Shown here one piece after another: positions 31,768 to 39,500 of a stretch of 39,500 nucleotides of DNA (the first letter of the stretch is position 1; each line of letters begins with the position of its first letter). A program made the position numbers and the translations under genes. The notes below the pieces were generated by a model. It was not told the origin of the DNA. It was given only the letters and a program-made list of their open reading frames with translations, and did not search any database. The DNA is from Nocardia speluncae NBRC 108251. GTDB lineage: Bacteria > Actinomycetota > Actinomycetes > Mycobacteriales > Mycobacteriaceae. Location: NCBI RefSeq assembly GCF_001613245.1, contig NZ_BDBZ01000025.1, positions 1 through 39,500 of the forward strand, in the 5' to 3' direction.

Positions 31768-33021
31768 TCATGGAGAGGTGAAGCGCTTGCGCCCGAGTAG
31801 TCGGGCGGTGGCCAGAACCGAGGCGGTGGCGATGGTGGCGCCTGCGCCGAGCGGCGAACCGGTGGCACGTATCAACCGCACGGTGCGCATGGCCGCGAGC
31901 AGTACTTCGCTGCCGCGCACCCGCATATCCGCCTCGAACCGGCTCACCGCTACAGGCAGGGTCACCGTGCCTGCCGAGACCGCGCGCAGGGCGGTGACCA
32001 GGCTCGCGGCGTCCTGGATGGCAGCCCCGGCGCCCATACCCGCGGTGGGCGGGGTGGCATGGACCGCGTCGCCGAGCGCGGTGACCGAGCCGGCCGGCCA
32101 GGGGGCGAGGTCCCGAGCCCGGGTCGAGGCGGCATTGAAGCGGAACGCCGCGATACTGCCGGGTTCGGCGCGTTCGACGACCTCGAGTGCGGATCGGCGC
32201 CAGCCTTCGCGATCGAACGCGGTGAGCAGCGCCGACCGCAGCTCGGCGCCCTGTAGCGCGCGCAGCGAATCGGTCGCGGATTCGGCGAACATGGCGCCCC
32301 AGATGTAGGTGGGGCCGGTTGTGATCGCCTCGCTGGGACGGGGCGTATCCAGGACGGCATGGCCGACCGGGTCGAGGAAACCGATGTACAGCGCCGTGGC
32401 GTGCAGTCCGATCACCATGCTCGAGCGTGCCCCGAGCCGCTGCTGCTCGGTGGCACCGAGATCGCCGGCGGTGGTGCGGCCGGAGAAGCCGATGATTCCG
32501 GTCGGTTCGTTGGTCGGACCGCCCGCCAATCGGCGCGCGACCAGCGAGTGGGCGCCGTCTGCGCCCACCAGCAGATCGCCCGGCACCGTGGATCCGTCGG
32601 CGAGTACCGCTTGCGGTGCGCCGGTGGCCGTGCGGGCGATATCGGTGACCGGCGAACCCAGGTGCAGGTCGGCGCCGACCGCGTCGGCCAGGATCGTTCG
32701 CAGGGTGATGCGGTCGATATCGACGCCCGGGTTGTCGTCGAGCCGCGGACCGTGCCCCAGCAGCCGGCCGTGCCGGTCCCAGAAGGCATCGCGGGTTCGC
32801 AAGCGCAACGCCGAGGACGACCCCAGCAGCCGTTCGAAGATTTCCGGCGCGACAAGCTCCTGAAGCGCCGCCTGTGCCCGGCCGTCGAGGGTGATGTGGT
32901 AGCCCCCGGTCTGCGTGATATCGAGATCGCGATCGTAAACCGAGACCTCGAATTCGTGCCGGCGCAGCCCGGCGGCCAATGCCAGGCCGCCGATTCCGCC
33001 TCCGGCGATGATGATGCGCAC
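31768..33021 (-). CDS. FAD-dependent monooxygenase (PHBH fold)
   Basis: Flavoprotein hydroxylase of 417 residues. The N-terminal FAD dinucleotide motif is IIIAGGGIGGLALAAGLRRH (residues 3-22). The middle DG motif is LLVGADGAHSLVARRL. The GD motif near residue 310 is VTALGDAVHATPPTAGMGAG. This order defines class A aromatic-type monooxygenases, which hydroxylate small aromatic or polyketide substrates with NAD(P)H and O2. The early TQTGGYHITLDGRAQAAL is common in tetracycline/aurachin-type members. ATG 33021 is the only sensible start (MRIIIAGGG), and the mRNA leader holds GGAGACCGATAG. It is divergent from the WYL regulator with 68 bases between, so that protein probably controls it. The substrate is unknown. 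A link to antibiotic inactivation is possible but unsupported. Confidence 0.93.
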   Translation of the reverse strand: MRIIIAGGGIGGLALAAGLRRHEFEVSVYDRDLDITQTGGYHITLDGRAQAALQELVAPEIFERLLGSSSALRLRTRDAFWDRHGRLLGHGPRLDDNPGVDIDRITLRTILADAVGADLHLGSPVTDIARTATGAPQAVLADGSTVPGDLLVGADGAHSLVARRLAGGPTNEPTGIIGFSGRTTAGDLGATEQQRLGARSSMVIGLHATALYIGFLDPVGHAVLDTPRPSEAITTGPTYIWGAMFAESATDSLRALQGAELRSALLTAFDREGWRRSALEVVERAEPGSIAAFRFNAASTRARDLAPWPAGSVTALGDAVHATPPTAGMGAGAAIQDAASLVTALRAVSAGTVTLPVAVSRFEADMRVRGSEVLLAAMRTVRLIRATGSPLGAGATIATASVLATARLLGRKRFTSP

Positions 33022-33089
33022 TATCGGTCTCCTGGATTCGTGGTGGATTACTTCCGGGCACCGACAGTGCCATCGGTAGTGGCCGCCGA

Positions 33090-34133
33090 ATGTCCACTAC
33101 TTTGGTGCCGGTGGCCGAAACTTCCCGGCGTGCACTGCGCCTGCTGTCGCTGCTCACCGCCCGTCGGAGCTGGTCGCGCGGTGAGCTCGCCGCCCGGCTG
33201 GAGGTCAGTGAGCGGACGGTGCGGCGGGATATCGACACGCTGCGCCGGCTCGGCTATCCGGTGGCCTCGCTGCGCGGCCCGGCCGGGGGGTACCGGCTCG
33301 GGGCCGGGCATACGCTGCCACCACTGCTGTTCGACAGCGATCAGGCCCTGGCCGTTGCGGTGGCCCTGCAAACGGCGCCGCACACCGTGTCGGGGCTCGC
33401 CGAGGACGCCACACGGGCCCTGGAGGCCCTCGAACAGATCATGCCCACCAGGCTGCGCCAGGCGGTGGAAGCGCTACGGCTCACCAGGTTGCAGAACTAC
33501 TGGGAGTTCCCGGCGCCGCCCATCCAGGCGGTGGCGCTACAGGTCGCGGGCGGTGCGGTCCATCGGCACGAGGTGCTGATCGCCGAAACCCTCGGCCCCG
33601 GCGGTACCCGCCCGGTTCCCGGTACGGCCGGGTTCAGTCCGGCCCGGCGCATCGAACCCCATCATCTGGTGGTCTGGGCAGGCCGCTGGTACCTGGTCGG
33701 GTTCGATCACGCCGACGATGCCTGGCGCGTGCATCGCCTCGACCGTCTTCACCTGCACGCTCCCACGGGAATTCGGTTCACTCCGCGAGAACTACCCGGA
33801 GGCGATGTCGCCCACCTGGTCATGACCACCTACGACCGCGGCGACACACCAGCCGCGTGGGAGTGCACCGGAAGCGCCCGGCTCGATCTTCCGGCGGAGA
33901 CGGTCGCGCGCTGGGCACCCGGCGGATCGGTTGTCGAACACCTCGATTCCGGCCACTGCCGCCTCACCGTCGGCGCTTGGTCGTGGGCCGGTATCGCAGG
34001 ATTGCTGGCCACCTTCGACACCGACCTCACTGATGTTCAACCCGCCGAACTGGTGGCAGCCTGTCACCGGCTTGCGCACCGATTCCGGGCGGCCGCAGGC
34101 ACGGGCTTGCCGACCGCAGGGACACGTCCGTGA
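33090..34133 (+). CDS. HTH-WYL transcriptional regulator (YafY type)
   Basis: Regulator of 347 residues. An N-terminal DeoR-like helix-turn-helix (about 10-70; RALRLLSLLTARRSWSRGEL, LEVSERTVRRDIDTLRRLGY, LRGPAGGYRLG) is followed by the WYL ligand-binding domain (about 150-235, with VWAGRWYLVGFDHADDAWRV) and the C-terminal WCX extension (about 250-330). WYL proteins sense small ligands or nucleic acids. The ATG at 33090 lacks a ribosome site, so the transcript may be leaderless. An in-frame GTG shortly downstream (VPVAETSRRA) is an alternative. A weak palindrome ACCGA-N8-TCGGT lies just upstream in the gap shared with the monooxygenase gene, its likely target. Confidence 0.92.
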   Translation: MSTTLVPVAETSRRALRLLSLLTARRSWSRGELAARLEVSERTVRRDIDTLRRLGYPVASLRGPAGGYRLGAGHTLPPLLFDSDQALAVAVALQTAPHTVSGLAEDATRALEALEQIMPTRLRQAVEALRLTRLQNYWEFPAPPIQAVALQVAGGAVHRHEVLIAETLGPGGTRPVPGTAGFSPARRIEPHHLVVWAGRWYLVGFDHADDAWRVHRLDRLHLHAPTGIRFTPRELPGGDVAHLVMTTYDRGDTPAAWECTGSARLDLPAETVARWAPGGSVVEHLDSGHCRLTVGAWSWAGIAGLLATFDTDLTDVQPAELVAACHRLAHRFRAAAGTGLPTAGTRP

Positions 34134-34342
34134 ACTCCAGCCCTGCGGTTGCGCTCCGTGGCGGGCGCCCGTCGGTCAGGCCGATATCGGCCGGGTGACC
34201 CTCGAGCTCCACGGTGGCCGCCGGATGCGCAGGGTTCGCCGAAGTGCACCCGGCTGTCGGGACCATCGCCCGGCCCGCCGGAGTTCTCGAATCTGCCGAC
34301 CGGCGTGTTCGGCCGGCACCGATAGCCTGGTGTGGCGCCGGT

Positions 34343-36454
34343 TCAGGATTCGCGGGCGGCCTGCAGGAGCGCGTTGGCGAACTTCACCATCTGAGCGGGC
34401 CCGCCGTACCAGGCGGTTACCGCCGACAGGACCGCGGCGCGGGCCTCCCGTGCGGCGCGGGCGACCTCGTCCGCCGAAACCTCGCCGGCTTCGGCCTGTC
34501 CGGCGAGTACCTCGAGATCATCACTGGCGGTGAGCAAACGCATGATGAGGTGGATATCGATATCCGCGCCTTCCTCGCTGCGGCTGTGCCGGGACGCGGG
34601 CTCGGCCGGTACCGGACCGAGCTCCGGTTCGGCGAGACCTGGGGTGCCGGGTTCGGCCTCGATCGGCTCCGGCCGGTCGGCCGGTGCGGCTTCCGCGGCT
34701 TCCCGAGCGCGCCGGGAGCGGCGCGTTTCCAGTGGTGGGCGCGACTCGTCGCCGCCGGTCAGCGCTTCCGGTGCGGTACGGGATTCGTCGGGCACCAGAG
34801 TCAATGGTGAGGAAGTGCCGCGGCGTGGAGTGGGCAGCGGGTCTGCCGCTGCCTCGGCGGTAACGGGTTCGGGTTGGGGGGTCGGCTCGGAATGGCGGGA
34901 ACCGGGTGCGTCCTGTTCGGAGTCCAGGATTCGGGAGAGGATTTCGGAGACGGGGGCGGCGTCGTCGTCGGGTTCGGTGCTGTGTGCCGGCTCGGGATCG
35001 AGCAGACGATCGAGTATGGGAGTGCTGTCCGACGGTGGCGCGAGTCGCGGGGGTGCGTCGGCTTCCGGCGGGAAATCGCTGCCCTGGTCGCCGGAATCGG
35101 CATCGCCTACCGGCTCCGTGGCGCGGAATACAGCGGAATCCGGTTCCCGGCCCGCGGAGCCTTCGCTCGCCGGTTTGTACCGCGACGCGGACCGTGGCAT
35201 CCGGCGCGGGGCGGCAGGTTCCGCGGCCGCGCTCGATTCCGGGGTATCGAGCTGCGGAGACGTCCGCTGCGGGTCCGCGGCCGCGGTGTCCAGCGCGGGT
35301 GCTTCGCCGTTGCCGGGAGTGGGCGCGTCCTCGATTCCCGCGGGGGTGTGGCGGGCAGCGGACCGAGGCAGGCGGCGGGCAGGCAGGGCAGGCAGGGCGG
35401 AGTCTTCCTCCGTGGCGGACGCCGGCGTGGGGGTCTGCCCGTGCGGCGAACGGGTGGGGAGGGCGGACAAGGCCGGTGCGGAACCTTCGACCGAATCGGC
35501 TGCGGTGGCATGCAGCTCATAGGAGTCGCCGGAACGGGCGCCGGATTCTCCGGGGCGGTGCTGGTCTTCGAACGGATTGAACTGTTCGGCGTCGGATTCG
35601 GCCGGTTCGGTCAGCGCCGATTTACGGCGCCTGCCACCGCTTTCGAGGGCCTGCGGTACCGGTTCGTCGCCGATGGAGCTGAGCCAGCTGGGCAGGGAGC
35701 CCGTATCGGCGGACGAACCACCGAAGGAATCGGTTTCGGTGGGTGCCGGGCGATAGGACGCGGGATCTCCCCGCGTCGGCAACGGCTTTCCGGAGGCGCT
35801 CTCCTCGTTCTGCTCGGCGGTGGGCAGTTGAGTGGTTGTCGCGCCGGACAACTGGGCCGGGCCGCCGGCCGGTACGGTCAGCTCGTCGGGGTGCTGCGCA
35901 TCCGGCTGGTACGGCGCCGGCATCGGTATCCGCTGTGACGACAGCGCGGGCGATGGACCGCCGGGCTGGGAAATACGTGGCAGCGCCGCGGAATCGGCCT
36001 GGCCGGGGGCCTGATGCGATCCGCCGGTCGCCGCGGAGCGGGTGGGCAAGGCCGTGGTTTCGGGAGTGTCGTCCGGTATATACGGGGGGCCGTCGGCCGG
36101 TGGTGTGGTGAAACGGGAATTCGGCTCGGGCTCCGCCTGGCTCATCATCTGGACCCCCGGCGCGTCGCCGATGACACCCGAGGTGTTCCAGGCAGCGAAC
36201 GGGTCGAGAGCCGCTGAACCACCGGTGTTCTGCGGGTTCTGGTGTGGGGTGGACAGTGGTGCGGGGGTCCACGTGTAACCGCGGTCCGGAACGGACTCGG
36301 GCCGGTTCGTGGCGCCGTTCGACCCCTCCGCCGAATCGAATCCGTTGGATCCGAAGCCGGCGAAGCCCCTCGACTCGGAGTTGTTCTGCCCGCGCCCGTA
36401 CTCCTCCGGGCGGGCGCGGCGTTCGTCTCCGAGGCTGGCATTTTCGGCATCCAT
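34343..36454 (-). CDS. Long disordered Pro/Ser/Ala-rich protein with helical C-terminus
   Basis: A protein of 703 residues from ATG 36454 (MDAENASLG), or 709 from GTG 36472. Neither start has a clear ribosome site. About residues 1-610 are low complexity (Pro, Ser, Ala, Glu, Asp), predicted disordered, with a recurring basic motif: LPTRSAATGG, LPTRGDPASYRP, LPTRSPHGQTP, LPARRLPRSAARHTP and PRRMPRSASRYKP. The last 75 residues form a charged helical domain (DIHLIMRLLTASDDLEVLAG, GEVSADEVARAAREARAAVL, WYGGPAQMVKFANALL). No signal peptide or membrane helix was seen, so it should be cytoplasmic. I do not recognise a family. The minus frame is favoured over the long plus-strand ORFs because of this ordered C-terminus and the motif repeats. 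It is probably a scaffold or regulatory tail protein. Confidence 0.75.
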   Translation of the reverse strand: MDAENASLGDERRARPEEYGRGQNNSESRGFAGFGSNGFDSAEGSNGATNRPESVPDRGYTWTPAPLSTPHQNPQNTGGSAALDPFAAWNTSGVIGDAPGVQMMSQAEPEPNSRFTTPPADGPPYIPDDTPETTALPTRSAATGGSHQAPGQADSAALPRISQPGGPSPALSSQRIPMPAPYQPDAQHPDELTVPAGGPAQLSGATTTQLPTAEQNEESASGKPLPTRGDPASYRPAPTETDSFGGSSADTGSLPSWLSSIGDEPVPQALESGGRRRKSALTEPAESDAEQFNPFEDQHRPGESGARSGDSYELHATAADSVEGSAPALSALPTRSPHGQTPTPASATEEDSALPALPARRLPRSAARHTPAGIEDAPTPGNGEAPALDTAAADPQRTSPQLDTPESSAAAEPAAPRRMPRSASRYKPASEGSAGREPDSAVFRATEPVGDADSGDQGSDFPPEADAPPRLAPPSDSTPILDRLLDPEPAHSTEPDDDAAPVSEILSRILDSEQDAPGSRHSEPTPQPEPVTAEAAADPLPTPRRGTSSPLTLVPDESRTAPEALTGGDESRPPLETRRSRRAREAAEAAPADRPEPIEAEPGTPGLAEPELGPVPAEPASRHSRSEEGADIDIHLIMRLLTASDDLEVLAGQAEAGEVSADEVARAAREARAAVLSAVTAWYGGPAQMVKFANALLQAARES

Positions 36455-36858
36455 GCGCTCATTCTTACCCACCCGGGTGGGCTTCGTTCTAGTGCGCGAA
36501 GCACCTCATCTCCCGACGGAGCGCCCGGGGTGACGAGGATTACATCGGTGTCGTGATCACTGTTCGCTGGGACGCAGGCTCGTCGCGTTACGGACACGCC
36601 GCGTTGACGTGCTTCGACGACGAGATGTCGAGTAGCGGGGCGAGGACCGGTCCGGTGGCTGGGCCACTCGGACACGAGCTGCTGCGCCGGGCCGGTTCAC
36701 CTCCGGTGCGATGGCGCAAATGTGCCTAGTCGGCGCCCCTGGACGCGACTGGTGTTGCCCCCACGGTGGCTGCGTGCGCAACCGGGGGCCTGCTCCGGAC
36801 GAAACCGCAACGCCCTACCCGCCGGTGCCGCCGGCGGGTAGACCGGTGCCGCGCGGGA
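36455..36858. other. 404-base intergenic region
   Basis: Lies between two minus-strand genes. It holds the hairpin at 36815-36841 (end of the SPW gene) and presumably the promoter of the disordered-protein gene (a -10-like TAGAAC on the minus strand near 36489). Short ORFs on both strands have arginine-rich translations without domains. No RNA gene was seen. Confidence 0.5.
36815..36841 (-). terminator. SPW-gene terminator hairpin
   Basis: Perfect 11-bp stem (CTACCCGCCGG at 36815-36825, complement at 36831-36841) with a five-base loop, 17 bases beyond the stop of the minus-strand SPW gene. It separates that gene from the next one downstream. Confidence 0.75.
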
Positions 36859-37215
36859 TCAGTGGTGCGGTGCTGCCCGGTGCATTCGTCCTGCGACGGC
36901 GGGCAGTGCCGCGACCGCGAGAACCACGGTGACCAGACCGACGACCCACGACGTCCACGCGGCGCCGTTGTACGCGGTGTAGTCCATGACCCAGGGCGCG
37001 AGGAACAGCAGCGCGCCGAACAGGCCCATGGCGTAATCCGTGGCCGCCATCGACGGCCGGTACATCTGGGCGAGCCCGGTCAGCGCGATGAGCACCCCGA
37101 GCACGATCATCGTCCAGACGGCACGATCATTGGTGGCGACCCAGATCGGCGACAGGGCGGTGAAGGCTCCGAGTATGACGGCCAGGAAATCCTGGGTCCG
37201 GCTTTCGGTGAACAT
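36859..37215 (-). CDS. SPW-repeat membrane protein
   Basis: Integral membrane protein of 118 residues with two SPW-type repeats, each pairing two helices: FLAVILGAFTALSPIWVATN with a following MIVLGVLIALTGLAQMY, and YAMGLFGALLFLAPWVMDYT with SWVVGLVTVVLAVAALPAVA. The SPIW and APWV motifs are the repeat signatures. The start is ATG 37215 (MFTESRTQDF), six bases after AGGAGG. The longer frame to 37308 is discarded. The function of SPW proteins is unknown; they occur in many bacteria. It is divergent from the flavoprotein at 37438. Confidence 0.92.
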   Translation of the reverse strand: MFTESRTQDFLAVILGAFTALSPIWVATNDRAVWTMIVLGVLIALTGLAQMYRPSMAATDYAMGLFGALLFLAPWVMDYTAYNGAAWTSWVVGLVTVVLAVAALPAVAGRMHRAAPHH

Positions 37216-37437
37216 ATTGGCCTCCTGAAAGTGGATACAGGTCCGTTGACAGGGCCTGACCTCGGTATAGCTGCCCCAAGGGGGGCCGGTCGATATCGCA
37301 ATGGACACGATTGCGCGGCGAAACGATGCGTAAGGCGTCGCTGGCCTCCACCGGGCCGTCCAAGTTAGGGTGGGCTACACCATTTTCTAGAACCTGTTTC
37401 AGGCGCGGCGCGAGCGGGCCGCGGGAGGGAGTTCGGT

Positions 37438-38637
37438 ATGTCCGCGCCGATCGTGATAGCCGGTGCCGGCCTGGCCGGGCTGCGCACCGCCGAAGAGCTG
37501 CGCCGCGCCGGGTACGCCGGGGAACTGGTGGTTATCGGGGACGAGGCGCATGCGCCCTACGACCGCCCACCCCTGTCCAAACAGTTCGTGCGCGGCGAAA
37601 TCGACTCGACGCCGCTGCGCCCGCAAGAGTTCTACAGCGAGAAAGATATCGACCTCCGCCTGAAAACCGCGGCCGTAGGCGTGGACACCGCTGTCAAGAA
37701 GGTGCGGCTGGCCGACGGTTCGGCCGTGGAATACGAACACCTCGTGATCGCCACCGGTCTCACCCCGCGCAAACTGCCCGGCACCGAGGATGTCACCGGC
37801 GTCCATGTACTGCGCAGCCACGACGACGCCGTCGCCATCCGTGCGGGCGCGCGGGCCGCCGAGCACGCGCTGATCATCGGTGCCGGATTCATCGGCTGTG
37901 AACTCGCTGCCAGCCTCCGCGCGGAGGGGCTGTCCGTGGTGCTGGTGGAACCACAGCCCACCCCGCTGGCCGGTGTGCTCGGCGCGGAAGTCGGCGAACT
38001 GGTGGCCCGCCTGCACCGTGCCGAAAAGGTCGATCTGCGCTGCGGTATAGGTGTCGACACCCTGCTGGCCGATCCGGACGGCCGGGTCCGTGGTGCCCGG
38101 CTCGCCGACGGTTCGGAAGTGCCGGCGCAGCTGGTGGTCGCCGGGATCGGGTCCCGGCCGGTCACCGACTGGCTGGCCGATTCCGGGATAGAACTGGCCG
38201 AACCCACGGCCGGTGGCGGTGTGTTCGCCGACGAGACCGGGCGCACCAGCGTGCCCGGAGTCTGGGCGGTGGGCGATGTCGCGGCCTGGCGCACCCCGAC
38301 CGGCGAGCACCGCCGGATCGAACACTGGACCAATGCGGGTGAACAGGCCAAACTGCTCACCTGTGCGCTGCTGGGCGTCGAACCACCGAGCACGCCGCAG
38401 GTGCCGTACTTCTGGAGCGACCAGTACGACCTCAAGATCCAGGCCCTGGGCACGCCACGCGCGTCCGACGAGATCCGCATCCTCGCCGACGACGGCCGCA
38501 AGTTCCTCGCCTACTACATCCGCGAAGGCCGGCTGGCCGGTGTGGTGGGCGCCGGTATGACCGGCCGGGTGATGAAGATGCGGGCCGCGATCGCCGCGGC
38601 CGCCCCGGTGGAGGAACTGCTCGGCGCCACTCAATAA
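37438..38637 (+). CDS. Ferredoxin/rubredoxin reductase-like flavoprotein
   Basis: NAD(P)H-dependent FAD flavoprotein of 399 residues, similar in length and layout to putidaredoxin and terpredoxin reductases. The FAD motif is IVIAGAGLAGLRTAEELRRA (about residues 5-24), followed by PYDRPPLSKQFVRGE. The middle motif is LVIATGLTPRKLPG, the NAD(P) motif ALIIGAGFIGCELAASLRAE (about 142-161), and the second FAD motif GVWAVGDVAAW. The C-terminal domain has VPYFWSDQYDLKIQALG. Partners would be a ferredoxin feeding an oxygenase or P450, but none is adjacent. ATG 37438 follows GGGAGGGAG at six bases. It is followed 10 bases after its stop by a racemase homologue on the same strand, so the two form an operon. 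Confidence 0.93.
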   Translation: MSAPIVIAGAGLAGLRTAEELRRAGYAGELVVIGDEAHAPYDRPPLSKQFVRGEIDSTPLRPQEFYSEKDIDLRLKTAAVGVDTAVKKVRLADGSAVEYEHLVIATGLTPRKLPGTEDVTGVHVLRSHDDAVAIRAGARAAEHALIIGAGFIGCELAASLRAEGLSVVLVEPQPTPLAGVLGAEVGELVARLHRAEKVDLRCGIGVDTLLADPDGRVRGARLADGSEVPAQLVVAGIGSRPVTDWLADSGIELAEPTAGGGVFADETGRTSVPGVWAVGDVAAWRTPTGEHRRIEHWTNAGEQAKLLTCALLGVEPPSTPQVPYFWSDQYDLKIQALGTPRASDEIRILADDGRKFLAYYIREGRLAGVVGAGMTGRVMKMRAAIAAAAPVEELLGATQ

Positions 38638-38647
38638 CCTGTTCGGT

Positions 38648-39406
38648 GTGATCGTCGCGCTCATCGATTCGGGTTTCGGGCTGCTGCCCACCGCAGCGTG
38701 GCTGCGCAAGCTGCGCCCCGATGTGGATCTCCTGCTCCGGTTGGACCCGGACGGCGCGCCGTGGGGTCCGAAACCGCAGGAGTGGGTTGTCGACCGAGTG
38801 GTTTCGGCCGCGCGTAGCGCGCGGGATCTGGGCGCGGAAGTGGTGGTGCTGCCGTGCAATACCGCCAGCGTGACCGCGCTCGAACAGGTCCGCGCGGATC
38901 TGGGCCCGCAGGTGCCGGTGGTGGGCACCGTGCCGGCGATCAAACCGGCGGCCGCGGTATGCCGCTCGGTCGCGGTCTGGGCGACCGCGGCGACCACCGC
39001 AAGCCCGTACCAAGCCGATCTGATCGCCCGCTTCGGCGGCGACGCGACCGTTACGGGTGTGGCCTGCCACGGCCTGGCGGAGGCCGTGGACCGCGGCGAT
39101 ATGACCGCGATCCGTGCCTCGGTCACCGATGCCGCCGCCCGCACACCCGACGACGTCGAGGGTGTCGTACTCGGCTGCACCCACTACCCGCTGGTCGTGG
39201 ACACGATCGTCGCCGCGCTCCCTGCGGGCGTCCGGCTGTTCGACAGCGCGCAGGCCGTCGCCGCGCAAACGGTGCGCCGGATGGACGAGCTGGGAAACCC
39301 AGGCAATGGAAACGGCACCGTCAGCGTCTACCTCAGCGGCCGTCCGGGCGACCTCCCTCCCGGCGCCGCCGCCTACGAATCCGGCCGGCTCCTCGGCGCG
39401 GGTTAG
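38648..39406 (+). CDS. Glutamate/aspartate racemase family protein
   Basis: Cofactor-free racemase homologue of 252 residues, slightly shorter than MurI (about 265). Both catalytic cysteines are present: Cys70 in VVVLPCNTASVTALE and Cys177 in VVLGCTHYPLVVDT, the latter with the neighbouring His179. The N-terminal LIDSGFGLLPTAAWL replaces the usual FDSGVGGLTV. It could make D-glutamate for peptidoglycan (murI role) or act on another amino acid. The divergence of the first motif and the flavoprotein operon context suggest a second, specialised copy rather than the essential one, but a genome search would be needed to see the other. The start is GTG 38648, ten bases after the previous stop. The remaining 94 bases of the window hold nothing recognisable. 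Confidence 0.85.
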   Translation: MIVALIDSGFGLLPTAAWLRKLRPDVDLLLRLDPDGAPWGPKPQEWVVDRVVSAARSARDLGAEVVVLPCNTASVTALEQVRADLGPQVPVVGTVPAIKPAAAVCRSVAVWATAATTASPYQADLIARFGGDATVTGVACHGLAEAVDRGDMTAIRASVTDAAARTPDDVEGVVLGCTHYPLVVDTIVAALPAGVRLFDSAQAVAAQTVRRMDELGNPGNGNGTVSVYLSGRPGDLPPGAAAYESGRLLGAG

Positions 39407-39500
39407 CGTCGCCGAGCGGCCCATCGCGTTCGTGTGCCCCATCCCACCCAACGCTTATCACCATGCCTCCCCCTCTTCGGATACTCACACCCCCACGGGC

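Noticed and set aside
34530..35522. 330-residue plus-strand ORF opposite the disordered protein
   Set aside because: Gly/Ser/Arg-rich translation without a motif or ribosome site. The minus frame has a defined helical C-terminus and repeated motifs.
37399..39180. 593-residue minus-strand ORF opposite the flavoprotein and racemase
   Set aside because: Antisense shadow of two clearly recognised enzymes.

Overview
The window is high-GC actinobacterial chromosome, most likely from a Nocardia or close relative (Nocardiaceae). The evidence is the rpoB-rpoC and rpsL-rpsG-fusA-tuf loci, a fused ferredoxin/FprB-type reductase, DUF3558 lipoproteins, frequent GTG starts and several genes without a Shine-Dalgarno sequence. 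Species-level placement is inference.

Region 1 (1-6980) holds the 3' part of rpoB and a complete rpoC, closed by a perfect 14-bp hairpin. This RpoB carries Asn where rifampicin-sensitive enzymes carry Ser531 (E. coli numbering), at the canonical rpoBC locus.

Region 2 (7156-18223) is metabolic. It holds a formate/nitrite-type channel divergent from cyanase, two aldo/keto reductases each paired with a different regulator type (XRE/MmyB and MerR), a small GNAT protein, a two-helix membrane peptide, a SixA-like phosphatase, fprB, an acyl-ACP thioesterase and a quinone oxidoreductase.

Region 3 (18303-24112) holds two tandem DUF3558 lipoproteins, then the str operon rpsL-rpsG-fusA-tuf. It has a clear -35/-10 promoter, a palindrome just upstream of it, hairpins between genes and a strong terminator after tuf.

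Region 4 (24113-31767) looks like accessory DNA with several decayed pieces. A secreted LppP/LprE-like gene lies between the true tuf 3' end and a degenerate copy of it (46 of 55 bases match). Next come an ABC exporter with a divergent MarR regulator and a clear operator, a truncated tyrosine-recombinase remnant abutting a 68-bp inverted-repeat element, a nitroreductase with a perfect 15-bp palindrome at its start, an IS transposase remnant, a membrane protein with an internally duplicated domain, an MFS transporter remnant, and an orphan protein with a His...Cys arrangement like caspase-fold peptidases.

Region 5 (31768-39500) holds an FAD monooxygenase divergent from a WYL regulator, a long disordered Pro/Ser/Ala-rich protein with a helical C-terminal domain, an SPW-repeat membrane protein, and an operon of a ferredoxin-reductase-like flavoprotein and a glutamate/aspartate racemase homologue. 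No tRNA, rRNA or CRISPR array was seen.
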